Below, in pieces: positions 42,569 through 51,819 of a stretch of 64,000 bases of DNA. Positions within the stretch are counted from its first letter, which is position 1, and every line of letters starts with the position of its first letter. The notes beneath the pieces are model-generated. The model did not search any database and was not told where the DNA came from. It saw only the letters and a program-made list of their open reading frames with translations. Location: the NCBI RefSeq assembly GCF_902859945.1, contig NZ_CADIKL010000007.1, positions 1 through 64,000 on the forward strand, read 5' to 3'. Position numbers and translations under genes: made by a program. The DNA comes from Paraburkholderia caffeinitolerans (lineage in GTDB: Bacteria > Pseudomonadota > Gammaproteobacteria > Burkholderiales > Burkholderiaceae).

Positions 42569-43882
42569 ATGCACGAGCGCATGACCCTCTCCGACGCCAG
42601 CCACGACGAAGCCGAACTCAAACGCGCCAAGCGCCGCGCACTCTTGCTGCTGGTAGCGGCGGCGATCGTGTTCGTCGCCACGGCGCTTGCGCCGCCGGGT
42701 GTGGTGGTCGACGGCATCAAGGCGATCAGCGAAGCGTCCATGGTGGGCGCGCTCGCCGACTGGTTCGCCGTGGTCGCGCTGTTCCGGCGCGTGCCGATTC
42801 CGTTTATCGCCGCGCGCACGGGCGTCATTCCGCGCAACAAGGATCGCATCGCCGACGAACTCGCCGTGTTCGTGCACGACCGGTTTCTCAACGTCGATGC
42901 GCTGGTCGAGCTGATCCGCCGCCACGACCCGGTCGAGCGCCTTTCGTCCTGGCTCACGGCCCCGAGCAACGCGCAGCATCTGGGCGACTACGCGGTGCGG
43001 CTGATGTCGGGCCTGCTCGGCCTCACCGACGACGCGCGCATCCAGGCGTTCATCCGCGACGGCCTGCACGCCGCGCTCGACAAGGTCGATCTCTCGAAGT
43101 CGGCGGGCGCGCTGCTCGACACGCTCACGAAAGACGGCCGTCATCAGGAACTGCTCGACCAGATGCTCGATCAGCTAGGCGCTTTGCTGGCCGAGGAGAG
43201 CACGCGCACGTTCGTGGCGGCGCGCATCGTCGACGGGCTCAAGGGCGAGTTTCCGTGGACCGAAAAGATCCTGCCCTCGGAATGGATCGGCGACAGCGGC
43301 GCGCGGGTGCTGGAAAGCGCCGTGAGCCGCTTGCTGCTGCAGGTGAGCGAGGACCGCGAGCACCACCTGCGCCAGAAGTTCGACGAGGTGGTGCAAAAGC
43401 TCGTGGTGCAATTGAAAAGCGATCCCGCGTTCCTGCGCAAGGGCGAGGAACTCAAAGCGAGCCTGCGCGAAGGCAGCGCGCTCAACGAGTACACCGGTGC
43501 GCTATGGGGCAGCTTGCGCGCGTGGCTGCGCGACGATCTGGAGCGTCCCGATTCGACGCTGCACGCGAAGGTGGTGGCGACCGGCCGCTGGCTCGGCGAA
43601 TCGCTGGCCGCCGACGCGGACCTGCGCGCGTCGATCAACCGCCATCTCGAAGACGCCGCGCGCGCGATGGCGCCCGATTTCGCGCGCTACCTTACGCACC
43701 ATATTCGCGACACAGTGCGGAACTGGGACACGCGCGACACCGCGCGCCTGATCGAGCTGAAGATCGGCAAGGACTTGCAGGAAATTCGCGTGAACGGCAC
43801 GGTGATCGGCGGGACGATCGGGCTCGGGTTGTACCTGTGCTCACACCTGTTCGAATGGTTGCGCTTGCAACTCGGCTGGTGA
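42569..43882 (+). CDS. DUF445 family membrane-anchored protein
   Basis: The 437-residue protein has an N-terminal transmembrane helix (ALLLLVAAAIVFVATALA, about 24-41), then GVVVDGIKAISEASMVGALADWFAVVALF, the DUF445 signature, and a long coiled, charged cytoplasmic or periplasmic middle, with a second helix at the C-terminus (GTIGLGLYLCSHLFEWLRL). The function is unknown. The gene follows the EamA gene by 63 bases in the same direction. Confidence 0.87.
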   Translation: MHERMTLSDASHDEAELKRAKRRALLLLVAAAIVFVATALAPPGVVVDGIKAISEASMVGALADWFAVVALFRRVPIPFIAARTGVIPRNKDRIADELAVFVHDRFLNVDALVELIRRHDPVERLSSWLTAPSNAQHLGDYAVRLMSGLLGLTDDARIQAFIRDGLHAALDKVDLSKSAGALLDTLTKDGRHQELLDQMLDQLGALLAEESTRTFVAARIVDGLKGEFPWTEKILPSEWIGDSGARVLESAVSRLLLQVSEDREHHLRQKFDEVVQKLVVQLKSDPAFLRKGEELKASLREGSALNEYTGALWGSLRAWLRDDLERPDSTLHAKVVATGRWLGESLAADADLRASINRHLEDAARAMAPDFARYLTHHIRDTVRNWDTRDTARLIELKIGKDLQEIRVNGTVIGGTIGLGLYLCSHLFEWLRLQLGW

Positions 43883-44046
43883 AATGTTCGTGAACGTATT
43901 TCTCTGATTATTCACCGCCGTTTGTTATCGATTCGGATTTCGAATCAATTCATCGGGTGAATCAATCGCTGCACAAACGTTTTGAATCAGGCCTGTGATA
44001 GCGGTTTGTAGGGAAATCACCGATGCGATGCGAATTCGCGCGCGAG

Positions 44047-44126
44047 TATGATCGGCTCGACAGTTTGATCACGTCAGAGCACGATACTCTCACGCTCGTC
44101 CAAGAATAGGGCGAGCGTTTTTTTTG
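44047..44126 (+). ncRNA. Candidate small RNA ending in a strong terminator
   Basis: TATGAT (44047-44052) could be a -10 box, and ACGCTCGTCC/GGGCGAGCGT followed by eight T residues (44091-44126) is a good plus-strand intrinsic terminator. No plus-strand gene ends nearer than 43882 (DUF445, over 200 bases upstream), so a short independent transcript of about 70 bases is possible. No convincing -35 box was found; read-through termination of the DUF445 transcript is the alternative. Confidence 0.35.
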
Positions 44127-44165
44127 CCGCCGCGCATGACGGCGCGGGCAATGCGGGGTGGTGCC

Positions 44166-45113
44166 TCAAGCCATGCCGGCGGGCGCTTCGACCCCGTTCT
44201 CGCTCATCACAAGCGCGCCGCTTTTCGCCAGCTCCCCGGCCAGTTCGCGCATCAGCGCGGGCCAGGTACTTTCGGGCGCGAGTTGCTGCGCTGCCGCGCG
44301 CATGATCGCCGCCTCGGCGAGCATCGTTTCCAGCGCCGCGAACGTCATCGTTCGCACTTCGAGCAGCTTGAACACGATCAGCACTTTGAGCGCATTCTTG
44401 GCGTTGCGCGCGCGATCGGCGCTTAGCCATGCGAGGCGTGCATAAGCGCGTTCGAGCGCGGCCTCCACATTCGCGAATGGCGCGCCATGGCCCGGAATCA
44501 CCACCGCCACGTCGAGTTGCGCAATAGCGTCCAGCACCGCGCGCTGCTCCGCAAAACCGCTTGCGCCTTCGAGTTCCGGAAAGATCACGCCGAAGCCGTG
44601 CTCCCACAGCGCGTCGGCGCTGATCAGCACGCGCGGCCCGGCGGCATACAGCATCAACGAATCGGGGTCGTGGCCGGGCGCGCCGATCACCTCCCACTCG
44701 AAGCCGCCGAGCGTCACGCGCGCACCGGGCGTGAGCGTGCCCGTGAAGGCGAAGCGCTCGCAGGTCTGGCCGGTGGCGAGAAAGGACAGCCGCGCTTCGT
44801 CCCAGGCGCGCACGGCGTTCGCGCTGGCGGCGGGAATGAGCGTCTCGCAAGGCCATTGCGCCTGCAAGCGCGCGTTGCCGCCGCAGTGGTCCGAATGCAG
44901 ATGGGTGTTGACGATCGTGTCGAGCGCGCGCCCCGCGAGCGCGTGCTGCACGAGCGCGACGGTTTGTGCGGCATGCGTCGCATAGCCCGTGTCGACGAGC
45001 GCCGCGCGGGTTTCGTCGACGAGCAGGATGTTGTTCGACGAGAGCCAGCCGCGCTCGAACACGCGGATCGACGGCGGCAATGTGGCGGCGGGTGGATTCG
45101 CGGCGTGGCTCAT
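44166..45113 (-). CDS. Metallo-beta-lactamase fold hydrolase
   Basis: The 315-residue protein has the MBL metal motif NTHLHSDHCGGNARLQ (near 69-84) and ALVDTGYATHA before it, then GHDPDSLMLYAAGPRVLISADALW and VVIPGHGAPFA, the further metal ligands. It resembles MBL hydrolases of acyl-thioester catabolism (GloB-type or beta-lactamase-like 2). The C-terminal DNA-binding-like extension (about 245-315) is common in this family. Translationally coupled (4-base overlap) with the MaoC gene. Confidence 0.87.
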   Translation of the reverse strand: MSHAANPPAATLPPSIRVFERGWLSSNNILLVDETRAALVDTGYATHAAQTVALVQHALAGRALDTIVNTHLHSDHCGGNARLQAQWPCETLIPAASANAVRAWDEARLSFLATGQTCERFAFTGTLTPGARVTLGGFEWEVIGAPGHDPDSLMLYAAGPRVLISADALWEHGFGVIFPELEGASGFAEQRAVLDAIAQLDVAVVIPGHGAPFANVEAALERAYARLAWLSADRARNAKNALKVLIVFKLLEVRTMTFAALETMLAEAAIMRAAAQQLAPESTWPALMRELAGELAKSGALVMSENGVEAPAGMA

Positions 45114-45577
45114 CGCGCGGCTCCTTCGCTTGCTTGCGCCTGAGGCTTCGGCATCACGAGGATCGTCGAGCGGCCCACCACGAGCGTTTCGCCGTTCTGG
45201 TTGACGGCCGTGCCTTCGAGCTTCACGAGATCACCATTCAGGCTGGCTTTCCAGTGCGCTTCCACGACGCGCCACTCGAAGGTGAGCACGTCATGGGCGT
45301 GCGCCGCGCGCTTGAGCTTCATGTCGAATTCGAGGCCGAGCGGCTGCGCGTACTGCGAAAAATGCGTGGCGAGCAGCGCCATGAAATGCGCGGTGGGCTG
45401 CGTGCCCGAGGCGATCAGGCCGCCGAAGCGGCTCTGCGCGGCGTAGGCGTCGTCGTGGTGCAGCGGGTTCAGGTCGTTCACGAGCGTGGCGAACGACTTC
45501 ACCGTGTCGGGCGAGAGGGCGAGCGTGGAGCGAAACGACTCGCCGATCGTCACGACACGGGCGGGCGTGGCGGTCAT
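45110..45577 (-). CDS. MaoC-family (R)-specific enoyl-CoA hydratase-like protein
   Basis: The 155-residue hot-dog-fold protein has the hydratase motif DLNPLHHDDAYAAQSRFGGL with the catalytic Asp/His pair (near 38-57) and a GTQPTAHFMALLATHF helix. MaoC-like proteins hydrate enoyl-CoA in fatty-acid or polyhydroxyalkanoate metabolism. It overlaps its downstream MBL gene and the upstream DUF1289 gene by 4 bases each. Confidence 0.88.
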   Translation of the reverse strand: MTATPARVVTIGESFRSTLALSPDTVKSFATLVNDLNPLHHDDAYAAQSRFGGLIASGTQPTAHFMALLATHFSQYAQPLGLEFDMKLKRAAHAHDVLTFEWRVVEAHWKASLNGDLVKLEGTAVNQNGETLVVGRSTILVMPKPQAQASEGAAR

Positions 45578-45771
45578 CGGGCGTCTCCTGCTTTAGCCGC
45601 GTCGCGCTGGATCCACTGTTCGTGACGCGCGTCGAGCGCGTCCCACACGGCGTGCTTTGCGGCGTCGTCGAGCGTGGACCATGCGGCGATCTCATCGATC
45701 GTGCGCAGGCAGCCTTCGCACAGGCCGCTCGGCTCGTGCATGCGGCACACGTTGATGCAGGGCGAGATCAT
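45574..45771 (-). CDS. DUF1289 small cysteine-rich protein
   Basis: The 65-residue protein has SPCINVCRMHEPSGLCEGCL, the conserved Cys pattern of DUF1289 (probable Zn/Fe site), then EIAAWSTLDDAAKHAVWDAL. It is the family length and starts at 45771, overlapping the end of the YbaK gene by 4 bases. Its role is unknown; it is commonly next to metabolic hydrolase genes. Confidence 0.88.
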   Translation of the reverse strand: MISPCINVCRMHEPSGLCEGCLRTIDEIAAWSTLDDAAKHAVWDALDARHEQWIQRDAAKAGDAR

Positions 45772-46289
45772 GCGTCGCGCAGCGCGACGTCCACCACGGG
45801 CGCGCCGGTAAGCGCCGCGAGTTCCTGCGGCGAAAGATTGAACACCGCGTGCGGATGGCCCGCCGCGGCCCACAGGCTCTCGAGCGCGAACAGGTCGGCG
45901 TCGATCAGCGTGACGGGCGCGGTGGCGTGGCCGATCGGGCACACGCCGCCAATCGCATAGCCGGTCATCTCGCGCACGAACTTCGCGTCGGCGCGGCCGA
46001 CTTCGCCCACGTGCGCCTCGACCTTCTTTTCGTCGACGCGATTGGCGCCGCTCGCGATCACGAGCACGGGCGCATTGTCCTTGCGGCGGCGAAACAGGAT
46101 CGACTTGGCGATTTGCGCGACTTCACAGCCGAGCCCGGCTGCCGCTTCCGCCGAGGTCTTGCCGGTCTCGGGCAGCAGCACGACCGGTTTGACGTGGCCG
46201 CGCTCGCGCAGCAGCAGCGCGACGCGGCGCGCGGAATCGGGCAGGGCTTCGAGGCCGTCTTTTTCGGAGTTGATGAGTGTTTCCGTCAT
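45768..46289 (-). CDS. YbaK/ProX-type aminoacyl-tRNA editing protein
   Basis: The 173-residue protein is of the INS/YbaK fold: AAAGLGCEVAQIAKSILFRR (conserved K), VLVIASGANRVDEKKV and REMTGYAIGGVCPIGH. It deacylates mischarged Cys- or Ala-tRNA in trans. A 4-base overlap with the DUF1289 gene couples translation. The start at 46289 (MTETL) fits the family better than the longer frame from 46325. Confidence 0.88.
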   Translation of the reverse strand: MTETLINSEKDGLEALPDSARRVALLLRERGHVKPVVLLPETGKTSAEAAAGLGCEVAQIAKSILFRRRKDNAPVLVIASGANRVDEKKVEAHVGEVGRADAKFVREMTGYAIGGVCPIGHATAPVTLIDADLFALESLWAAAGHPHAVFNLSPQELAALTGAPVVDVALRDA

Positions 46290-46334
46290 GTCCTGGCTTC
46301 CTTCGTACTGCAATGGTTTCAGCATCCTTCAGCA

Positions 46335-47261
46335 TCAAGCCGATGCTGCGGCGCTCTGCTTCTTGGCGAGCAGCGCCTTGCCGGCGCGCGAGACGTTGGC
46401 GCGGCCAATCGCCTTCGAAATGAAGTCGCCGGCTTCCACGACCTGGTCGAGGTCGATGCCCGTGCGAATGCCGAGGCCGTTCATGAGATACAGCACGTCT
46501 TCGGTCGCGACGTTGCCGGTCGCGCCCTTCGCGTACGGACAGCCGCCGAGCCCCGCCACCGAGGCGTGAAAGATCTCGATGCCTTCTTCGAGCGCGGCGT
46601 AAATGTTGGCGAGCGCCTGGCCATAGGTGTCGTGGAAGTGGCCCGAAAGGCGCTCGCGCGGGAACACTTTGGTGACCGCCTCGAACACTTCGTGCACGCG
46701 CTTCGCGGTGCCCACGCCGATGGTGTCGGCGATATCGATTTCGTCGCAGCCGAGCGCCGCGAAGCGCTGCACCACGTCGACGACCGACGCCACCGGCACT
46801 TCGCCCTGGTACGGGCAGCCGAACGCGCACGAGACGCTGCCGCGAATGCGCACGCCGGCGGCTTTGGCCGCTTCGGCCACGGGCGCGAAGCGGTCGATGC
46901 TTTCCGCAATCGAGCAGTTGATGTTCTTTTGCGAGAACGCCTCGCTCGCGGCGCCGAAGATCACGATTTCGTCCGCGCTTGCGGCCAGCGCGCCTTCGAA
47001 GCCGCGCAGGTTCGGCGTGAGCACCGAATAGATCGCGCCTTCGCGGCGCGCGATGCCGGTCATGACCTCGGCGCCGTCGGCCATCTGCGGGACCCATTTC
47101 GGCGAGACGAACGAGGCCGCTTCGATGTTCGGAAAGCCCGCCTTCGAGAGCCGGTCGATCAACTCGACCTTCACGGCGGTGGGCACGAATTCCTTTTCGT
47201 TTTGCAGACCGTCGCGCGGTCCGACTTCGACGATTTTGACTGCGGTGGGGAGTGTTGCCAT
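46335..47261 (-). CDS. mvaB: Hydroxymethylglutaryl-CoA lyase
   Basis: The 308-residue TIM-barrel enzyme has VEVGPRDGLQNEKEFVPT (catalytic R/D, near 11-28), FVSPKWVPQMADG, the cysteine-containing VSCAFGCPYQGEV (near 142-154), the metal-binding HFHDTYGQALAN (near 208-219) and the C-terminal signature GGCPYAKGATGNVATEDVLY. It cleaves HMG-CoA to acetyl-CoA and acetoacetate, ending leucine degradation. It lies 45 bases upstream of the YbaK gene and 49 bases downstream of the hydroxyacid dehydrogenase gene. Confidence 0.93.
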   Translation of the reverse strand: MATLPTAVKIVEVGPRDGLQNEKEFVPTAVKVELIDRLSKAGFPNIEAASFVSPKWVPQMADGAEVMTGIARREGAIYSVLTPNLRGFEGALAASADEIVIFGAASEAFSQKNINCSIAESIDRFAPVAEAAKAAGVRIRGSVSCAFGCPYQGEVPVASVVDVVQRFAALGCDEIDIADTIGVGTAKRVHEVFEAVTKVFPRERLSGHFHDTYGQALANIYAALEEGIEIFHASVAGLGGCPYAKGATGNVATEDVLYLMNGLGIRTGIDLDQVVEAGDFISKAIGRANVSRAGKALLAKKQSAAASA

Positions 47262-47310
47262 GTCTGCCTCCTGTACTGCGATCCGATGTAAAGCTGTGTT
47301 CGCGCGCGCC

Positions 47311-48261
47311 TCAATAGCCGCGCGCCGTATTCACGATCCCGCTCACCGTCTCGCCGCGCGCGAGCGCCTCGATCTTGTCCGCGACCTGCGAGATCGCTTC
47401 CTCGCGCAGCGTGAGCGCCGAGCTATGCGGCGTGATCGTGATGCGCGGCTCGCGCCAGAACGGATGATCGTCCGCAAGCGGCTCATGGTTGAATACGTCG
47501 AGCGTGGCGGCCGAGAGCGTGCCGTTCGCGAGGGCATCGACGAGATCCTGTTCGACCAGATGCGCGCCGCGCGCGACGTTCACGAGATACGCGCCGCTCG
47601 GGAGCTTGCCGAAGGTGCGCGCGTCGAGCACGTTTTCGGTGTCGGGCGTGGCGGGCAGCAGGTTCACGAGCACTTTTACGTCGGCGAGGAACGCGTCGAA
47701 CTGCGGGCCGCGCAGCTCGCCCGAGAAGGTCTCGATGCCGTCGAGGGTTTTCGCGCTGCGCGAGAAGCCGCGCACCGGCACGCCGAGCGACGCCACCGCG
47801 CGCGCGACGTGCGCGCCCAGCACGCCCAGGCCCAGCACGCCCACCGTGAAGGTTTCGAGCGGATGCGGCGCGAGCACGTGCCATTCGCGGCGCGCCTGCT
47901 GCAGCGTGTATTCGTCGAAGCGGCGCAGGTAGCGCAGCACCGCGTGCTGCACGTATTCGGCCATTTGCGGCGCCATGCCCGAGTCTTCGAGGCGCACGAG
48001 CAGCGCGTCGCGGGGCAGCGTGCCGGGGGACTCGCGTTCGAGCGCGAGGATCGCGTCGACGCCCGCGCCCAGATTGAAGACCGCGCACAGGTCCGGCTGC
48101 GTGGCGAACAGCTCGCGCGGCGGGTGCCAGACCACGGCGTAATCGGCGGGGGCCGTATCGCCGGGCTGCCATGCGCGCAATTCGGCGCCGGGCAGCGCGC
48201 GAGAGAGACCGTCGAGCCAGGCGGTGGCGTCGGCTTGCGGGAGCCAGAACAGAATTTTCAT
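47311..48261 (-). CDS. D-2-hydroxyacid dehydrogenase (glyoxylate/hydroxypyruvate reductase type)
   Basis: The 316-residue protein has the NAD(P)-binding motif GVLGLGVLGAHVARAV (near 140-155), LVNVARGAHLVEQDLVDAL with the catalytic Arg (near 225-243), then Glu and His (ITPHSSALTLREE, near 280). It resembles GhrA-type enzymes that reduce glyoxylate to glycolate. The real start is MKILFWLPQ at 48261, not the frame from 48318. Role with HMG-CoA lyase is unclear. Confidence 0.88.
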   Translation of the reverse strand: MKILFWLPQADATAWLDGLSRALPGAELRAWQPGDTAPADYAVVWHPPRELFATQPDLCAVFNLGAGVDAILALERESPGTLPRDALLVRLEDSGMAPQMAEYVQHAVLRYLRRFDEYTLQQARREWHVLAPHPLETFTVGVLGLGVLGAHVARAVASLGVPVRGFSRSAKTLDGIETFSGELRGPQFDAFLADVKVLVNLLPATPDTENVLDARTFGKLPSGAYLVNVARGAHLVEQDLVDALANGTLSAATLDVFNHEPLADDHPFWREPRITITPHSSALTLREEAISQVADKIEALARGETVSGIVNTARGY

Positions 48262-48471
48262 CGCGGTTCGTTCCCTGCAGATGGTGAAAAACGTGAGATG
48301 AGTGGGATCGGTCGCCACATTCTACGTTTTCATGCCGCAAGCCGCCGGCTTTCTCCGCGCGGCCGCGCGCCGTGGCTGGGGCGAGAAAAAGCAAAGCAAA
48401 AAAAATTGGTTTGGCGCACAGGGGCGGCGGACCACAATCCGTTCACGATCCGCCGAAGCGAGGAAAAAATC

Positions 48472-49122
48472 ATGCTTTCGTACGACGCTTCTTCGTGTGC
48501 TTTTTCGTGCAATTCCCGCTGGCCGCCCAGACTCGTCACTGTGCCGGGCCTGCACGGCAGCGAAGGCGCGCATTGGCAAAGCTGGCTCGAGCGTCAGTTC
48601 GCGCGCTCATTGCGCGTGGAGCAGGACGACTGGGACGCGCCCGATCTGGCGCGCTGGAGCCATGCGCTCGCAAGGCTGCTCGCGCGCGAGCGCGGTCCGT
48701 TCGTGCTCGCCGCGCACAGCTATGGCTGCCTCGTGGCGGCGCACGCGCTTCAGCAGGGGCTGGTTGCCGCCGACGTGGTGGGGGCGCTGCTGGTTGCGCC
48801 CGCGAGCCCGGAGAAGTTCCGCTTTGCCGGCGCCTTCGAGGCGCGCCGGCTTCCCGTGCCTGCGATCCTGATCGGCAGCGAGACCGATCCGTGGATGCCG
48901 CTCGAGGGGGCGCAGCGCCTCGCTCAGCAGCTGGGCAGCGCGTTCGTGAATCTCGGCGACGCGGGGCATGTCAACACGGCGGCGGGCTTTGGCCCGTGGC
49001 CGCGCGCAAAGTATTTCGTCGATACGCTCGTGCACTGTGAGGCGCCGAGGCGTCTGAACACCGATAGCGACGCAGTAGATGACGAGCCGTTCGGCGTGAG
49101 CGGCCGGTTGAAATTCGCCTGA
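48472..49122 (+). CDS. RBBP9/YdeN-family serine hydrolase
   Basis: The 216-residue protein has VTVPGLHGSEGAHWQSWLER (near 22-41), the nucleophile elbow AAHSYGCLVAA (Ser, near 83-93), LIGSETDPWMP (Asp) and DAGHVNTAAGFGPWP (His, near 168-182), the standard small RBBP9-type triad. GAGGAAAA precedes ATG 48472. It stands alone between minus-strand genes. The substrate is unknown, and the N-terminal 20 residues are atypical. Confidence 0.85.
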   Translation: MLSYDASSCAFSCNSRWPPRLVTVPGLHGSEGAHWQSWLERQFARSLRVEQDDWDAPDLARWSHALARLLARERGPFVLAAHSYGCLVAAHALQQGLVAADVVGALLVAPASPEKFRFAGAFEARRLPVPAILIGSETDPWMPLEGAQRLAQQLGSAFVNLGDAGHVNTAAGFGPWPRAKYFVDTLVHCEAPRRLNTDSDAVDDEPFGVSGRLKFA

Positions 49123-49172
49123 GTTTCGCCTGAAGTTCAACCGGTCGCGGGCATGCTCGCCCGCCGGCGGCA

Positions 49173-50429
49173 TCAGCGCGCCAGCGCCCCGCGCAGCAGC
49201 CGCGCCGTATGCAGCGCGATCATCCCTTCTTCGTCGGTGCGGATCGCGAAGACCGGCACGCGGCTTTCGCGCGAACTCACGCGCTCCTTGCCGGCGTCGT
49301 TGGCCGTTGTGTCGAGCGCGGTGCCGAACAGCGGCGCGAGCCGCTCGCACACCTGCGCGCGAATCGGCGCGGCGTGCTCGCCGATCCCGCCCGTCATCAC
49401 CAGCGCATCGAGCCCGCCCAGCCCGACGGCGAGCTTGCCCACTTCCTGCGCGATGCGGTACGTGTAGAAGTCGATCGCGAGCTTCGCTCGCTCGCTGTCG
49501 CTCGCAAGCAGCTCGCGCATGTCGCTGCTCACGCCCGAGAGGCCCTTGAGGCCGGACTCCTGGTACAGCAGCTTCTCGATCTCGTCGTAGCCCATGCCGC
49601 GCGCCATCATCCAGAGCACCGCGCCGGCGTCGATCGCGCCGCTGCGCGTGCCCATCGGCAGGCCGTCCAGCGCGGTGAGGCCCATGGTGGTCTCGACGCT
49701 CTTGCCGTCCTTCATCGCGCACAGGCTCGCGCCGTTGCCCAGATGCGCGACCACCACGCGGCCGCGCGCGATGTCGGGCTCGGCGCTGTGCAGGTAGTGC
49801 GCGATGTACTCGTACGAGAGGCCATGAAAGCCGTAACGGCGGATGCCTTCCTCGTAGTAGTGGTATGGCAGCGCGAAGAGCTGCGCCATGATGTCGTTGC
49901 CCGCATGAAAGGCCGTGTCGAAGCAGGCCACTTGCGGCAGCTCCGGCGCGGCCGTGCGCACCGCGCGGATCGCCGCGAGATTGTGCGGCTGATGCAGCGG
50001 CGCGAGCGGCGTGAGCGCGTCGAGCTCCTCGATCACCTTGTCGTCGATGAGCACCGCGTCCTTGAAGTGCGCGCCGCCGTGCACCACGCGATGGCCGATC
50101 GCGGCGGGCGGCGTGTCGCGCAGGCCCACCGCGAGCACGAGGCGCAGGAGGCGGAACGCGGCGTCGTGGTCGGAGACTTGTGCGACCGGAAACTTCTCGT
50201 CGACGATGAGCCGGCCATCGGCCATGCGCGCGACCACGCGCGGCGCCACGCCAATGCCTTCGATCTGGCCGCCCGCGCCGAAAATCGCGCGCGCGCCGCC
50301 TTCCGCGTGAGGATCTTCAACGACGCGATACACCGAGCACTTGATGCTCGACGAGCCCGCGTTCACGACCAGCACGATGTGGCCTTCGTCGTGCGCGTGA
50401 TCCGTGGAGGAGAGGGGAGTCGTGCTCAC
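49173..50429 (-). CDS. ackA: Acetate kinase
   Basis: The 418-residue enzyme converts acetyl phosphate and ADP to acetate and ATP. Motifs are VLVVNAGSSSIKCSVY (near 19-34), VAHLGNGASLCAM (near 225), MGLTALDGLPMGTRSGAID (near 240-258) and MTGGIGEHAAPIR (near 345). The start is GTG 50429, whose GTGA overlaps the upstream pta stop by 4 bases; the ORF that extends to 50771 is rejected. The ~15-residue N-terminal extension (VSTTPLSSTDHAHDEGH) precedes the usual start and is a small oddity. Confidence 0.93.
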   Translation of the reverse strand: MSTTPLSSTDHAHDEGHIVLVVNAGSSSIKCSVYRVVEDPHAEGGARAIFGAGGQIEGIGVAPRVVARMADGRLIVDEKFPVAQVSDHDAAFRLLRLVLAVGLRDTPPAAIGHRVVHGGAHFKDAVLIDDKVIEELDALTPLAPLHQPHNLAAIRAVRTAAPELPQVACFDTAFHAGNDIMAQLFALPYHYYEEGIRRYGFHGLSYEYIAHYLHSAEPDIARGRVVVAHLGNGASLCAMKDGKSVETTMGLTALDGLPMGTRSGAIDAGAVLWMMARGMGYDEIEKLLYQESGLKGLSGVSSDMRELLASDSERAKLAIDFYTYRIAQEVGKLAVGLGGLDALVMTGGIGEHAAPIRAQVCERLAPLFGTALDTTANDAGKERVSSRESRVPVFAIRTDEEGMIALHTARLLRGALAR

Positions 50430-51376
50430 AGGGCCTCCGGGGTCTTGCCCGCGCGCCGCGCGTGGGCGAGCAGCACCGCGATCGCGCAACTGCCGATGCG
50501 CGCGCGCACGGTGTCGGCGCGGCTCGTGAGAATCACGGGCACGCGCGCGCCGAGCACGATGCCGGCCGATTCCGCGCCGGCAAGAAAGGTGAGCTGCTTG
50601 GCGAGCATGTTGCCGGCTTCGAGGTCGGGCACCAGCAGGATGTCGGGGTCGCCCGCGACCAGCGAGGTGATGCCCTTGATACGCGCGGCTTCGGCGTTGA
50701 TCGCGTTGTCGAAGGCGAGCGGACCGTCGAGCAGGCCGCCCACGATCTGGCCGCGATCGGCCATCTTGCACAGCGCGGCGGCGTCGATGGTCGAGGGCAT
50801 CTTGTCGGAGACCGTCTCTACCGCCGCAAGGATTGCGACCTTCGGCGTGGCGATGCCGAGCGCCTGCACGAGATCGATGGCGTTTTGCACGATGTCGGCC
50901 TTGTCGGCGAGCTTGGGGAAGATGTTGACGGCGGCGTCGGTGATGAACAGCGGCTTGTGATACGCGGGCACGTCCATCGCGAACACGTGCGAGAGGCGGC
51001 GCTCCGTGCGCAGGCCGCTCGCGCCGCGCGCCACTTCGTGCAGCAGTTCGTCGGAGTGCAGGCTGCCCTTCATGAGCATCTCGGCTTCGCCCTCGCGCAC
51101 GGCGAGCACCGCGCGTTCCGCAGAGGCATGGCTGTGCGGAACGTCAATGATTTTGACGTTTTCGAGCGAGAGCGCGGCTTCTTGCGCCACCGAGCGGATC
51201 TTCGCTTCCGGGCCGACCAGGATCGGCTCGATGAGGCCGAGGTTGGCGGCATCGAGCGCGCCCGTGAGCGACGAGACATCGCAAGGATGCGCAACGGCGG
51301 TGGGCACGGGCGCGAGGCCCGCGCAGCGGGCCAGCAGGGTGGAATACTTGTCGGGCGTGTCGGGCGTTGCAGTCAT
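50426..51376 (-). CDS. Phosphate acetyl/butyryltransferase (short Pta/Ptb type)
   Basis: The 316-residue enzyme has the PTA_PTB pattern LMKGSLHSDELLHEVA (near 101-116), MDVPAYHKPLFITDAAVNIFP (near 133-153) and DILLVPDLEAGNMLAKQLTF. It interconverts acyl-CoA and acyl phosphate; the coupled ackA makes acetate and ATP. Some Burkholderiales enzymes carry an N-terminal MaoC domain, absent here. It is the first gene of the pta-ackA operon. Confidence 0.9.
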   Translation of the reverse strand: MTATPDTPDKYSTLLARCAGLAPVPTAVAHPCDVSSLTGALDAANLGLIEPILVGPEAKIRSVAQEAALSLENVKIIDVPHSHASAERAVLAVREGEAEMLMKGSLHSDELLHEVARGASGLRTERRLSHVFAMDVPAYHKPLFITDAAVNIFPKLADKADIVQNAIDLVQALGIATPKVAILAAVETVSDKMPSTIDAAALCKMADRGQIVGGLLDGPLAFDNAINAEAARIKGITSLVAGDPDILLVPDLEAGNMLAKQLTFLAGAESAGIVLGARVPVILTSRADTVRARIGSCAIAVLLAHARRAGKTPEAL

Positions 51377-51819
51377 GTCGGTCTCTCATCCGAAACAAGG
51401 GCCTGTCGTGGGCGCAAATATCGGCACGCGAATTGATGTGCAAATCGGCACGAAATGGCTGTGAACAGGTCTTGAGCAGGCTAAACCACGGTGGCGCGGC
51501 GGTACGCCTCCACGTGTTCATGTTGCGGCGCGCAAAGCGCTAATAGTGTAGTTCAGCGCGTCTCGCACCGGTCGCAAAGTGTGCAGCGGCAGCGGCTGGC
51601 TTGCTCAGCGCATTCGCGATGCATCGCCCGCGCAACGGCCCGGGCAGGCGCGACGGTGCGGTCTGTCACGCGCGCTTCACGCCGCCGCGCGATCATGAAG
51701 CGCGCGCGCGATCTCGTACGGCTTGACTTGGCGCAAAACTCTGCCTAGATTGAAATACTGCAGTGCAGCATGACTGTCGTGCGCACGCCATGCACGCCCC
51801 GTTATAGGAGATTTGTCAC
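51377..51819. promoter_or_regulatory. 443-base divergent intergenic region between pta-ackA and DUF3141-fabI
   Basis: No gene is supported. The region should hold both promoters. AGGAGAT lies 8 bases before the GTG at 51820, and AT-rich stretches occur near 51540 and 51740-51770. I see no clear regulator site. Confidence 0.4.
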
